Under the pieces are notes generated by a model, which saw only the letters and a list, made by a program, of their open reading frames with translations, ran no database searches and had not been told where the DNA came from. 64,000 nucleotides of DNA. It comes from Coprinus comatus. Lineage: Eukaryota > Basidiomycota > Agaricomycetes > Agaricales > Agaricaceae. The translations under genes were made by a program, and so were the position numbers. The stretch is from assembly GCA_034638255.1 (NCBI GenBank), contig JAWPGT010000048.1, forward strand, positions 111,039 to 175,038, given 5' to 3'. Positions 23,774-35,089 of the stretch are shown here, piece after piece (positions within the stretch are counted from its first letter, which is position 1; every line of letters begins with the position of its first letter).

Positions 23774-24283
23774 TCACCGGAGCTTTGGCTGCATCACCTT
23801 TTGTCCGAGCGTTGAGTCTGAGGTCAAATCTATCATGGGGAATCGGCTTACGAAGAACGTGTCACCCGGGGCGTTGGTGTTTTTAACCGAGGTTGTGGTA
23901 GTATTAGATGCTGGCAACGGATTAGCCTCATAATGCGCTTTCACGGCATCCAGGAATTGCTAAAAGACCAAGTTTATGAATAATGTTAGGATAGTCCAAC
24001 CGTTAAGGAGAAGTGCATACAAGGTCTTCAGCATCTGCTTTCCAGGGCATAATCCCATGTTGCATCAACAGCGATTTATCACTCTTGATGAGGGAGCGCT
24101 TCGTTGCTGCATCTGCCTTCTGTTACAACATCATTATATGCAAGTGTTCCGAGTAAGAAGAGTACTTACAGGACGCATATATTCATTATGTGTCTTCGCT
24201 TCTGCAGCATTAGCGAGTAGAGTTGTCCTGGGTATAGTTCCACCGGTACTTTTTTTCGTAGTTAACTTAGTTCGAGGAGGCAT
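23774..24283 (-). CDS. Small lineage-type protein, second copy (132 aa)
   Basis: Exons 24170-24283, 24021-24119 and 23774-23959 splice in phase 0 with GTAAGT and GTATGC donors. The protein begins MPPRTKLTTKKSTGG, has SLIKSDKSLLMQHGIMPW in exon 2 and FLDAVKAHYEANPLP in exon 3, then a Thr-rich stretch. It is the paralogue of the gene at 1-385, with the same exon borders. The ORF is intact, unlike the adjacent TPR-CCCH copy. In exon 3 an alternative frame from about 23840 reads into the acidic remnant downstream, so a shifted C-terminus is possible. Confidence 0.55.
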
Positions 24284-24639
24284 GTGATGGATGTTTGGAA
24301 ATAAATCTGAAAAAAAAAACCTGATTAATATATCTGCCTCCTTAGGGTTGGTTTGTCGTGTAGAAATCACCTCGGACGTCATGACATGACATGCATTACG
24401 TTTCGCCATTACCCAGTCACTATACCTGTAGTATACGGGGAACAGCTGGCGGACTAGTCAAAATGTTTATTCCAAAGTTGGTGGGATAAAATAATGAACA
24501 TCTGCATTATTAAGGAAGAAATTTAGAAATGATACAGTAAAAATGTTAAAACCCGTTACTCCACTATAAAGAAATTATTTGATCATAAACCAGACATCCT
24601 AGGTTAGAATATGGCACCGACAACAGGAAAAAGAAAACA
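24284..24639. other. Intergenic between small gene and TPR-CCCH pseudogene
   Basis: AT-rich, corresponding in position to 386-699 of the first gene pair. No further feature. Confidence 0.4.
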
Positions 24640-26159
24640 TACATGATCATTATTATTCCATGGTTCAACACCTCAACATCTTGCTCAATATCCATCGTTA
24701 TCAACATCAGAATTATCCGTTACATCATCCAAATGCCCGAGATACATGACCTCAGAACCTGTACCATCCATGAACGTATTCATCATCAAATTGAACCTAA
24801 AGTCAGTGATTTGGTTCTTCCAATGTTGCAACCCTGCCTCTTCTCCTGTACCACGACCAGAAATATCTTTATACTCCCCAACTACCATTTCCTTCATTGC
24901 CTCCATCTGTTTCGCTACATTCCATCTCCCTTTTTTTAGGTAACCATGTCTTTTCGCGACAATAGAAACATTTATCTCCATATTTGCAGAAACCATTGGG
25001 GTAGTGTAGACATACGTTCCTACTCCTAAAACAATATTGGCTTGACCAAGAACAAGAAAAAGTCAATGACACGTACAAAGAATCACGAACGCATTTTCTA
25101 CCGGGTGCAAGCTTAAATTGATACCTCCCATTAAACGCGGGCACCATGTCTGCCATCCGAGGCCTACACCCACCCGGCTTCTTGTTATAATGTCTACAAG
25201 GAACCCCATTCCCAATCTGTTCCCTATCACTTGTATCCGACAGCGATTCACAGTCCAATGAAGGGGATTCATAGGGAAGTTGAACACGGAATCCATAATT
25301 GGGTCTGATGATTGCGTTTGATTGGACCCTTTCCCTTTGCGTTTCGATTTCTTGGACTTCTTGGATTTATTCTTTGACCCTAACTGGTTAGTAGAGGATG
25401 GTATAGCGATACCGAGCTTTGTACAAATGACCAGTGTGGGCTTGTGATTTGGTTCATTAAGATGAATCGTATTGAAGTCTGATTTTCAAGATATCAAGCT
25501 ATAAAACTTCCAAGGATTTTTCAGTGATGACATACCAGCGTAAGCCGCATCCTTCCAGCCCAGAGCTAGCCTAACTGTACCCCGATACCATCTTTCGCAC
25601 GTTCAACTCAGGCCGTTTAATTAACAATTGCATAGCCAAGGTCTCCGCATTGCGAAAGCTGCTCTGCCACATCAACAACAAACCCAAGAGAAAGTCCTTA
25701 TATACTTACCAAGAGGCATCATCAGTCAAAGTACCACATACTGCTACGTTTTCAATAAGTTTAATGGCTGCTTCCTCGTTTGATGGCCATAAGTTTTACG
25801 CCTGAGCATAGTTTGAAGTAGCTTCTAATTCCACCATTTCATTACCCTGGGAGGCCACAGCTTGTGAACCAAGCAACGCGTAAGAGAGAGAGAGAAAGGA
25901 AACTTACAAGACGAATATGTTCTTTTGCTTTGGCATGGCGATCTTTGATTGATTCAACGTGTCTTCGAAAACGGGCTTCGCGTGGTTGTTGGATTTCCTC
26001 TTCAGAGAACCCATTGGAGTCTTCCCTCGAAGTTACCGATTTATTATTAGCGCTGACGGGCAACATTGTACCAGTGGATACATTGCCTGCATGCACACGA
26101 GAGATATTGGCAACCGAGACAGGAATAATAGCAGCAGAATCAGAGATAGTGGTAGACAT
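24640..26159 (-). pseudogene. TPR-CCCH protein pseudogene (paralogue of 700-2617)
   Basis: ATG at 26159 and exon 1 (ending AKAKEHIRL) match the intact gene. The TPR exon carries a TAA at 25796-25798. The next exon is frameshifted inside KRPELNV/RWYRGT at about 25590. A 2-nt loss near 25273 breaks NFP/YESPS. The first CCCH finger has lost its third Cys and its His (CRFMH became YQFKL). The second finger CLHYPNGFCKYGDKCFYC is kept, but another shift follows at about 24945, and the acidic domain is mostly deleted. The final VEPWNNNDH tail is still visible. Several independent lesions make it a clear pseudogene. Confidence 0.8.
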
Positions 26160-27048
26160 TGTCGTGGTTTATCGTTACAATTCTGTCATTTTGTGTTTAA
26201 TTAATACTTGCTTCAATAAAGGGTCGTATTGTTGCCCAGCACCCCATAGTACGGCAAGTGTCATAAACAACTATGGCACGGCATACACAGTCACGAAACC
26301 GGTATCGTTCAACACCACAAGATACCATGAGCATTTAGCCCGACATGTAGCAGAGAACAAACGAACAAAGGCGTGACATGTCGGGTGATTGTCACTTTAC
26401 AACTAGAGCACTAAGCTGCAAGCAACCAGGCACTTTAAATCATGGATTCGTGAATCATGACGCGCCGAAGCACAAATATTCAAACACTGGATCTCAAGGG
26501 AAAACATGACATTTACAATGGACGCTCATTATACACATCGACAAGAGCTCCAAAGAAGTCAAATATTCGGGTCTCCGCTCCACTTGGGTTGTATGTTGAA
26601 ATGTTGAATATTCACACGCGACGTTAGTCGGCTGCCGTATAGTGACTGTTCCCACAGAGTTCCGAGGTCATAGGTATAGAATACGTGTACCAAATGAAAA
26701 GTCCTTGCATTCAGTATAGTATACCAAAAAAACTCTTAGTGATTTGAGGTGAAAATAAGAAACGAGATAAAAACAACATGTTTACAGAAAAAGAGGGGTG
26801 GATATCAAGAGAAAGTTCAAAAAAAGACAAAAACAAAAGAGCGGAGGCACTTAGCACGCCACATACCCTACGAGTAATGGCGCGACAAAAACGAATGCGA
26901 CGTAGGAATCAAGTTCCCTAAATGCTTTGCTCCTACTCCCTACTCCTCTACCCCTATCCTCCTACCCTATCGCAAAAATCTCTTTTCATTATCCACCAAA
27001 AACAAAACCACACTTCACGTCAATTTGACAAAAACAAGTTTGTCGAAT
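26160..27048. other. Intergenic: 3' side of V-ATPase gene and upstream of pseudogene
   Basis: No supported gene. A purine-rich AAAAAGACAAAAACAAAAG stretch lies near 26820, probably 3'-flanking sequence of the proteolipid gene. Confidence 0.4.
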
Positions 27049-27968
27049 TTACGCGCACTGTAATGATAATGTGAGCAAGGCATAAAATATAAAACAAGGA
27101 AACAGAACTTACTGTCATGGTAGCAGTATTGGTATTCATAATCAACGCCACAATAAGTCCATACAAGCCCAATACTTCAGCAAAAATCAAGATCAGGATC
27201 ATTCCGACGAACAGCCTGGGTTGTTGGGCAGTTCCCCGAACACCAGCATCACCAACAATACCAATAGCAAATCCAGCAGCTAAACCAGCTAAACCCACAG
27301 AAAGTCCTGCACCAAGTTGAACAAAGCCTTTTGCGAGTGACATTGTCATGTCCACTATATTATTAAGAGAAGGAAATGAGAGTTGGTTGGTGTATGTTTG
27401 AGAAAGGAAGAACGGAAGACGTACAATCACCAGCGATGAGCACCGACACGACAAGTCCATAAATCTAAACAAAACAAATTAATGTGAGCCATTCTCTCAT
27501 GAGCCTGCGAAATGAGAGTAGGGGAGAGAAAGACATACAGCAATGATACCAGCCATAATAACTGGTACAACACACTTCATCATCAGGTCGGGACGCAATA
27601 CCGACATGGCTGAGATACCAACACCGGATTTTGCAGTACCATAACTATACGAAGAAAAGAGAGAGGTAAGTAAAGCCCGAGTCAAAAAAAAAAAAATCGA
27701 GCGTCACATAGAAATATGACTATGGATACATACCTAGCACCAATGCCTAACATAATCCAAAATCCTCGTCAGCGTTCAGTTCCAATATCCAAGTACTGGC
27801 TACCGCTTGACTTATAACCACTACTCACAGGTAAATACAATTGCAGCTGTGCAGCCCTAGAATGCGCAGGCTCCATTAGCCAACTCATAGAGGTGAACCG
27901 GAAGGCCACAAACGACGTACCATAGCGCTGAAGAAGGGTGCATAGACAGGACAGAGTTCGGATGACAT
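27049..27968 (-). CDS. vma3: V-type ATPase 16-kDa proteolipid subunit c (161 aa)
   Basis: Seven exons fit exactly: 27921-27968, 27829-27856, 27734-27746 (13 nt), 27539-27644, 27425-27464, 27113-27354 and 27049-27057, totalling 486 nt. The protein starts [16 protein letters not shown] and carries four membrane helices. The proton-binding Glu lies in the fourth helix, [29 protein letters not shown] and the Gly-rich [16 protein letters not shown] are family hallmarks. It forms the membrane rotor ring of V0 in the vacuolar membrane and drives proton pumping. Length matches the family. The tiny exons and short last exon (Cys-Ala-stop) are why no long ORF shows. Confident. Confidence 0.93.
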
Positions 27969-28502
27969 TATTATGAGTTTGGGTGTAAAAGGATGAAGAT
28001 TCAAAATGTAGCGCAGTAAGGTGAGTGACACGGCACCTTCCTTCCTAGCTCTCGCGTGTTTCGGCTATTGCCGGGAACCAAGCAACTACAAGCTACCTCT
28101 TATGGCTAAGACACTGACAGACAAATTTTTGACATGATTTATGCCATATAATCCGCACAATTTTTGGTGAAACGTGGAGTGGAGGAAGGAAGAACGATGT
28201 TCCCAACTTGTTAAATATCAGGAGACACGTAGATGATACTTCCTTGTCCTCTAGCCCTGACCGCTTCAATTGCGTTATGGAAAGAGGAGGTCGGCATTCA
28301 CATTTTTTTCTTCAAGCATGAGCATGATCTTGTATGACCTAAGTATTCCAGTTCCAGAACTGGTTCAAGCCTCAAGGTGGATTGCGACAATCCCCATCCA
28401 GTTTGACTACAAATTATTTATTGATATCAGGCTTTATAGAGGATAGAATCTTTGTGATGTTCACTAAACGAGTTAAAAATGTTAAAACATGTATTACTAC
28501 TA
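27969..28502. other. Intergenic: V-ATPase promoter and cystathionine gamma-synthase 3' side
   Basis: Separates two minus-strand genes. No TATA box or named element was identified. Confidence 0.4.
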
Positions 28503-30620
28503 CTACTTTTGTTCCACGGCTTCCTCAGCAGCACCTAACGCAATCTCAAACCACTTCAACAACTCCTCCTTATCCTCCATCCCAACACTAATCCTGACTA
28601 ATCCACGCTCCACACCAAACTCAGCCGCCCAATCCAATTCACCATAATGTGCAAGGATCGTAAATGGGCATGCAAGAGTAAAGTTGGTACCCAGGCTAGG
28701 ACCCTTATAACATGGTAATGCATCAAAGAATGCTTTGGAGGCAGTATCTGATGTAAAAGTCAATGAGAAAAGACCTCCATAACCACCCTCCCCTTCTTCA
28801 CCACTCCCAGCCTTGACGCGCCGAGCATCGTAGTGATTTGATGTCACATATCTTGGATAGAATACATTCTTAATGGTGGAATTATTCCCAGTGTAACCAC
28901 CAGCGATGGATTTGGAGTAGAGATATTCACAAACCGCGCGTGTGTTTGCGTCGATAACCCGGATGCGCAGTTTGAAGTCTCGAGAATTACGTTCCATGTA
29001 TATTGCATCCTCGTCAAAGTAAACGTCCTCAAACGTTTGCGTTAGATGAGATTTTAGAGTGGAATAATGACGGCCTTTTGGGTTCAACACCAACCTGAAA
29101 TAGACAAGTCGTGAGCTGGGTTTCTACTAGCAAAAATGAAAGTAATCGTACGCTCCACCCATCACGTTGCTAGCACCACTGAACACTTTGGTTAAACTGC
29201 TAACCACTATATCAGCATACGGCAGCACCTCGACGTTGACAAAGCTCCCGATAGTCTCATCAATGATGATGAGGAAATCATATTTGTCCGCCAATGCTCT
29301 GAGTCTCGGTAAATCGGCTGATCGTAATAACGGGTTGGATGGGAACTCGGTCAAAAGGGCGAGTACTGGAGGTTTAGATGGATCATCTTTCAGTCCCTGT
29401 TCAAGTAGAGTTTCAAGTGTATCGATATCTGTGTCCAGGCCATTACCAAGAAAATGTGCCCCTTGGCCCCACTTCTGCACAATCTTGTAGGTATCTGTGT
29501 ATGGAAAACTATTGTTCTCTGTCTCAGTAACCGAAGTACGCCACCAGTTCAAATCTGGCTCACCCAAAACATACGCTTTTTGCCTCGGGTCTAACCTCTC
29601 TCGCTAGCTTATGTGCACTCCAGATGGCAGCCATCCCACAAGGATACAAGTACACATCATTTTCCGTCACGTTGGCTACACCTCTCGAGCTTGGACCCGT
29701 TTTCAAATCTTCGAGACCGGCACAAGGCTCGTCGGCACAATCGTTAGCATTATCCTTGATTAATACACCTGCAACTCGTCTCCGCAGTGCTCTCTTTGCT
29801 GAAGCAGCAGCAGTAATGGGTAGATTTCGTCCATAGCGTTCCTCTAAATAAACAGTGTGATCATCAGATAAATTTTCGGCCGTTTGTCGGGGCGACGGAG
29901 TTTCTGGGACAGACAATGTAGAGTGTTTCACAGAACCCGATCCTTTGACCGAATAATGCCGATTGTAACCTCCTTTGGCTGCATAGCGGGAAACGCCTGC
30001 ACTAGAAGGAACAGGGAGATCTGGTGTCGCTGGAGTGGCTTTGGATTTTTTACCGTCCTCTGCTGCGAGGAGGGAAAGACATTTCTCGGCAAGTCTACTG
30101 GATATTCCCATCCCAGTGTGCTGCCAGAACTCCTTCGCAACAGAAAACACATCTCCGGGGAAGAGGACGATATGAAGATCCGCAAAATTGTGTGTTTGAT
30201 CGTACGATGTCGATGAGGGGGGTTCAGTATCTTCCGGACAGATGAAGAGGTGAACAAGACGGGCTTGTATAGGCCTCTTCTCGAGTTGAACCGAACGTTT
30301 CTTCATGAAGTCCCTGCATTCTTCTGCGATATTTTGTGTTGGGAATAGCATACACCTTTCGTTGCCTATAGCATATTTGTGTTCACATATCTCTGCTAAC
30401 TATTAGTTTTTTGTCAGCTCACAGAATCAGATTGGTTTGAGATATCAACCTTGCAAATGCTGAGATGTATGAAGAACCGAGGGTATCCTGAAACCATAGA
30501 ATCAACTACCCGCTTTTCTCCCTCCTCGTAGTCGACATTGTCTCTCCAAGTTGGTAGTGATACAGAGATTGCATGCGGAGTATGTGGAGGAACGGACAAT
30601 CCCAAGGGTATGGAGACCAT
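28503..30620 (-). CDS. Cystathionine gamma-synthase (651 aa)
   Basis: Exons 30450-30620, 29564-30399, 29152-29508 and 28503-29094 join in frame (1956 nt). The 56-nt intron at 29509-29563 has no stop in one frame and so looks coding, but GTGAGC..ATAG ends and family alignment (KSVCFG then [14 protein letters not shown]) show it is an intron. The PLP-binding Lys is in [15 protein letters not shown]. Also seen are [14 protein letters not shown] near the N-terminus and GYPRFF. The enzyme joins O-acylhomoserine and cysteine to cystathionine in methionine synthesis. It is longer than bacterial enzymes, as in fungi, with a Ser/Pro/Lys-rich insert near residues 150-220. The PLP fold and the long N-terminal domain both support the call. 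Confidence 0.9.
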
Positions 30621-32657
30621 GTATAAAGTACGTTAACGGGTAAGTATAATGATTGATTTATTGATTATAATTGATCTCCCAGAAACGTGCCAAGAATGGC
30701 GTCACCTGTTGTGGGCGTCTATGTAACCAATTCAGGGCAGGCATCAGGGTCGTATATATATATATATATATCTGCCTCGCTTCATCTTCGAGGATCACAA
30801 CACACCATTGCTTCAGGTGAATACCTATGCTACAGATGCATTCCACGTTGTGCGTCAAATGTCGTTCTTCGATCCATTGAGGGTCCGCGCGCACAACCCT
30901 CTTTAGATCCGGGATGATTTCTGGCGTCCTGACGTGAGTGTTTCAGTTGGAGAATGGAACTGGATACCCCCGTTGATTACATTGTAATCGTATTGGGCTT
31001 TTAGCACTGGTACACTCGACGTTCCGACGTCGCTTGTAGTTATCGGGCTAGTTCATATTCTAGGCTTCTTGGGTGTTGTTCAATCTTCAGCACTGGATCG
31101 GCGTATCCACACATCCTTGGATGTGTTAATTGTGTTAAATCTTTTCCTCTTTCATTCCTTTGTGGAATGTTTCTTGTACAGCCCGGATACCTGTTGCATG
31201 TAATTGTAGACTATAGTATGTGGCATCTTCAAATCTAAGTTTTCCTGTATCGCCTGTTTACACTACCATAACCCAGATATAAATTGATTGAAGATTCGCA
31301 GGCTCACAGCTTCGGCATGTGTGTTATCGCGTGTGAATTCAGGGCAGGCATAAGAATGGTGTTTTAATATTTATAATAACCCACACTTAGAACTGCCATC
31401 TCTCCAGGACCTCAATTGACTACAACATCCAGTGGACAGACCATGATGGTTCAATTACCAATGATTGCAAATAGACCTCCGGTTTGCCATGGATTCTAGC
31501 CAAGTCCAGAGAGTTTTCTTTCTGGGATTATGAAGATATCATGGCATTGGGAATCGGGTATATAGGTCAGTTGCAAGGTCTTTGAACTGTAATAAAGGAC
31601 CGGTTACAGTAGTTTGTGGTACTGGGCTTTTGAAGCGCTGGTCCCGGGGCGTCCGACTAGACGCTCTCTCTGTAATTGGTCTGTGGGTACCATGTCATTG
31701 GCTAGTCAATTGGACTCCCTGCACTGGGTCGGCGAATCCACACATCCTAGATGTGTTCATGTGCAAAATCTTTTTCTCTCAAATTCCTTTTTGGAAATTT
31801 CTTCCTTATCGTCTTGGAATTACATATTACAAGTTACAAAAATACAGTCATACTAGATTATGCTGAGGTATCCAGACTGGGATAAGGGGCCGGGATATTT
31901 CTTTGGAGGACAAAGAAGGGGTAGTTGTCGAAGGGTAATATATTCCAGGGCAGATGAGAGATACTAGAGAAGAGATGAAACGTCGCTAAAGGTGTCAGAT
32001 GTATATATTGTGCTCAGATATTCTATAAATAGGCCAGTGAGAATCAGACGAAATTATATTGTGAACATAAAACACTAATGACGGCAATGCGTACTTAACA
32101 CGACGAACAAACCACGGAAATATGTTGCATGTGTTTCCAAAATACAAGGTTTTGGGGCTTTGAGTGATACAATACATAAAGTGAAGCAGAATAAGAGCAA
32201 CACCGCCTTTTGAAATCTGAGAGATGAGAATAGGTCAAAGCTTGAAAATATTTCGGATGAAGAATTTAGTTTACATGTGGGATTATTTTGGTTTGGAATA
32301 ACAAGAGATTGAAGATTATTGAGGAGTTATTGAGTAGCAACCATTATGTCAGTATCTGTGAACGTGGTTGAGAAGAACGGGCGTACTTCAGTATTTAATA
32401 TAGGGCGACAGAGTGAAAGTGGGGATCCGTTTGCAGTCGATGACCGTCTAGAAGTCTAGAAGTCCAAAAGCCAAAGCGACATTAGATATTCCGCCCCGTA
32501 TAATTAATCAAATTTGGGTTCAGGATTGTGTGTTATACGAATGTCTTCGCGGGAGAACGATGAGAGGATAGTCGGTGGTTGGCCGCAATAGGAGGGACCA
32601 ACGCCAAATGAGAAGCCAACCCAACCACTGGAGAGTAAGTATAGCTCTCCGCGTTAC
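30621..32657. other. Intergenic with a diverged direct repeat
   Basis: No supported gene. It includes a (TA)n run at 30753-30771 and two related blocks: about 31010-31190 and about 31610-31815 share ACTGG..TCGGCG..ATCCACACATCC and the following ATGTGTT and AATCTTTT. The phrase TTCAGGGCAGGCAT occurs at 30731 and 31334, so a larger 600-bp unit is probably duplicated. 31870-32650 shows nothing further. Confidence 0.5.
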
Positions 32658-32939
32658 TTGACATGGTATGTCTGGATTGTTCGGAAATAGAGAGCCAAAG
32701 TCCCATGGCTCTAATGCATCAAGACCAGTAATCAAGAATAATTGGCCATTTCCTTGAGTGTGTATCGCTTCATACCCCCAGGCATGATCCCATATGAATG
32801 ATTGGAAGTATTCTCTACACATGGCGCAGTCCCAAAGACGTAGATAAGCCCTACCGTTGTCACTAAAGGAATCCATGTAGCCTTGAGGAGAACATTCAGT
32901 AGTTGGACTAAAGGGTAAATCAAGACATACAGTACAGAA
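32658..32939 (-). CDS. Hypothetical protein exon, Cys/Trp rich
   Basis: An open exon between acceptor CAAGCAG (32940-32946) and donor GTAACG (32652-32657). It reads TVCLDLPFSPTTECSPQGYM then LRLWDCAMCREYFQSFIWDH and LDALEPWDFGSLFPNNPDIP. Composition and splice ends look like real coding sequence. Upstream on the minus strand MTGPLEAPSSNLLPN (about 33052) may be the first exon, but a stop intervenes and no clean intron was found. I do not recognise the family; it may be a fragment of a larger gene. Confidence 0.35.
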
Positions 32940-33060
32940 CTGCTTGGCTGAACGCGTTTAATGTTTGGTGGGAACCAGTGGAATATGCATCTTTCTCGCA
33001 CATGATGTGTTCAGGTTAGGGAGCAGGTTGGAAGAGGGAGCTTCCAACGGTCCTGTCATG

Positions 33061-33513
33061 GGTGAGATTTGTCGTCAAAAATATTGAAAAATTGGCATTA
33101 TTCCGGAGATAGAGAGGATCGCCTATAGGAACTTTTTTTGTGAAACTTGCGATATCCACTAGGAGTGCGAGAAGACTATTACAGAGAAGTCCATGCGCCA
33201 GAAGAATAATATATCGCTGATAAATGCGATCCAAATCCTCGCGAGTCGCTGTTAACGTTCAACATGGACAGTGTAGAGAGAAACAAGCAATGCCATAGGC
33301 GCCTGTCCTTGTCACATGTAAGAGAGAATTGAGTCAAGAAAAGACTTTACAAGGGTGCATATAGTCGAATGAGCAGGTTCTATATATAGCCAATAAATGT
33401 TGAATATTTGAATATCACGTGTCAAGCCCAAGGCTCAGATGAGTTGAGAAAATGGGTGTCGTGATCAAGGGAACCGCGGTGTTCTCCCATGGTAATACAT
33501 TACGACCGCAAGG
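33061..33513. other. Intergenic, nothing recognised
   Basis: Upstream of the DUF7918 gene. Short ORFs here lack support. Confidence 0.4.
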
Positions 33514-34907
33514 ATGCCTACATTTAATCATGTCTCTGCAGTGGTTCGTGTCGACGGCTGCCCGCTCCCAGAGTACTGTACAGACTATGATAAAGTCAAT
33601 AGGCAAGTAAAATGTTGGATACCCTCACAATACGGAAAGGTACCGATGCCTCGACAAGTTGCAACATATTCCATATTCACTTACTTTTACTGGCAGGAAT
33701 TTGACGTCAAGATAAAGACAGACTATGAATTCATCGTTGGTTTAAAATTATGATGGACGGCGTCAAAGTTAAGAGGTCAAGTCTAGACCCTCGCGGTGGA
33801 ATGGTCGTCAGCAGCTTCCATCCTACGCCAATCACCCAGCGTCCATTCCTGTTTTCCAAGGCAGAGCTAACAGGTATGTTCCAAGTCCAATATTCAATTT
33901 ATTTTAATTTAATTCGATTGGATTTCTAGACCGACTCAAATCCGACTTTGATCCTTCCGAACGCAATATTGGAGAAATACGAGTCTTATGCACGCGAGCA
34001 CAAATCTTATCAGATGCTCCTCCAGTCCTTCGCCAAAATCGTTTCCACTCGTACGACGATTGCAGAGGGGGGATAGAGCTGTAGCAGATTGTATTAGGTG
34101 CGCAGATCCAATTCATAACAGTGTAAATGCCATTAATCACCTCGCCATCACAGTCTCGGAAAGTTAACACAACGACAAGCCAGTATCAAAAAATATACCC
34201 AAGACCTCGAATTAATCGTCGATTTTGTATTTTATTATCGACCATTAGGTGAGTTTGTTCAACGTGTTCTCATCTTCCTTATCTCATTACTATTTCCTTA
34301 GCGTATTTACAAGCAGAAGGTGTAGTACCCTCTGCACCCATTCTGGAACCAAAATTAGAACCAGGAGCGTCAAGTGATAAACCACGACTTCCACCTTTGT
34401 CATCTCTCACCTCTACTCTTATCCGAGACCCGTTCCAAGGCCCAAGTTATCAATACCAACACCTTTATCGCCCCACAAGTCAAAGTAGCCGCCCGCCCAG
34501 TCAAAGTCGTCCACTTAGCCAAAGTCGACCTTTGAGCCAGGGTAGACCACCGAGTCAAGGTGGTGCATATGCATTGGGTAAACGGAGAAGACCTACATTT
34601 GTTGATATCGACGAAGATGAAAGGATGAGCAGTAGACCTGGAAGTATGAGTAGTAGACCTGGAAGCATGAGTACTTCCTTCCACCCGATTATAAAAACGG
34701 AGCCTATGGACAGAGAGAGAGAAGAGGAGCGATTAAGGCTCGAGAGGACCCTGCAGGTTTGTCTATTATCCATCCTTAACAATGGTTATCACCAATATTG
34801 TTTTGTAGGCTGCCAATTACCGGATGGTAGAAGAGGAAGATGACGACTTGAACGATGATCATGATAGGATGGTCGAAGATTCCCCGCAGAAGAGGTTTCG
34901 GTGGTGA
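33514..34907 (+). CDS. DUF7918-family protein, probably frameshifted
   Basis: Exon 1 (33514-33639) reads MPTFNHVSAVVRVDGCPLPE, the usual start of the basidiomycete DUF7918 domain, followed by CWIPSQYGK. Exon 2 (33697-33873) contains DYEFIVG then, in another frame, MMDGVKVKRSS and TQRPFLFSKAELT. It is 177 nt where 178 would keep the frame. Exon 3 begins at 33930. A later exon 34154-34248 gives LELIVDFVFYYRPL, spliced to 34302-34756 (AYLQAEGVVPSAP). The last exon is 34809-34907. A tandem Ser/Arg/Pro/Gln repeat (SQSRPLSQ) and an IKTEPMD SUMO-like site lie in the C-terminal half. Function unknown. The one-base deletion suggests recent loss or a sequence error. Confidence 0.6.
34410..34563 (+). 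repeat. Ser-Gln-Arg-Pro coding repeats in the DUF7918 gene
   Basis: Degenerate 15-21 nt units encode SQS/SRPPSQ/SRPLSQ/GRPPSQ, followed at 34626-34672 by a near-exact SSRPGSM duplication. The sequence is low complexity and likely disordered. Confidence 0.75.
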
Positions 34908-35089
34908 TTCTCTGGTGAAGTTATGGCTGATGACGAGATCGCGTGTCTAATGTTATCAATGTATCTATACCCCATTTCTCTTTGCTAAATAAGTAGACAT
35001 TATATATGTATTCTTCAATACACCACGTGACCAGCAGTAAGTCCTGTGTTGCAACTTTTTTGGTTTCGAGTGGACCACCTCAGACGATA

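Noticed and set aside
25864..26376. 170-codon plus-strand ORF
   Set aside because: It overlaps the first exon of the TPR-CCCH pseudogene on the other strand and has no domain or splice support.
29127..29567. ORF beginning [11 protein letters not shown] as a separate gene start
   Set aside because: The first ~18 codons are an intron of the cystathionine gamma-synthase gene; the family sequence continues directly from KSVCFG to [10 protein letters not shown].
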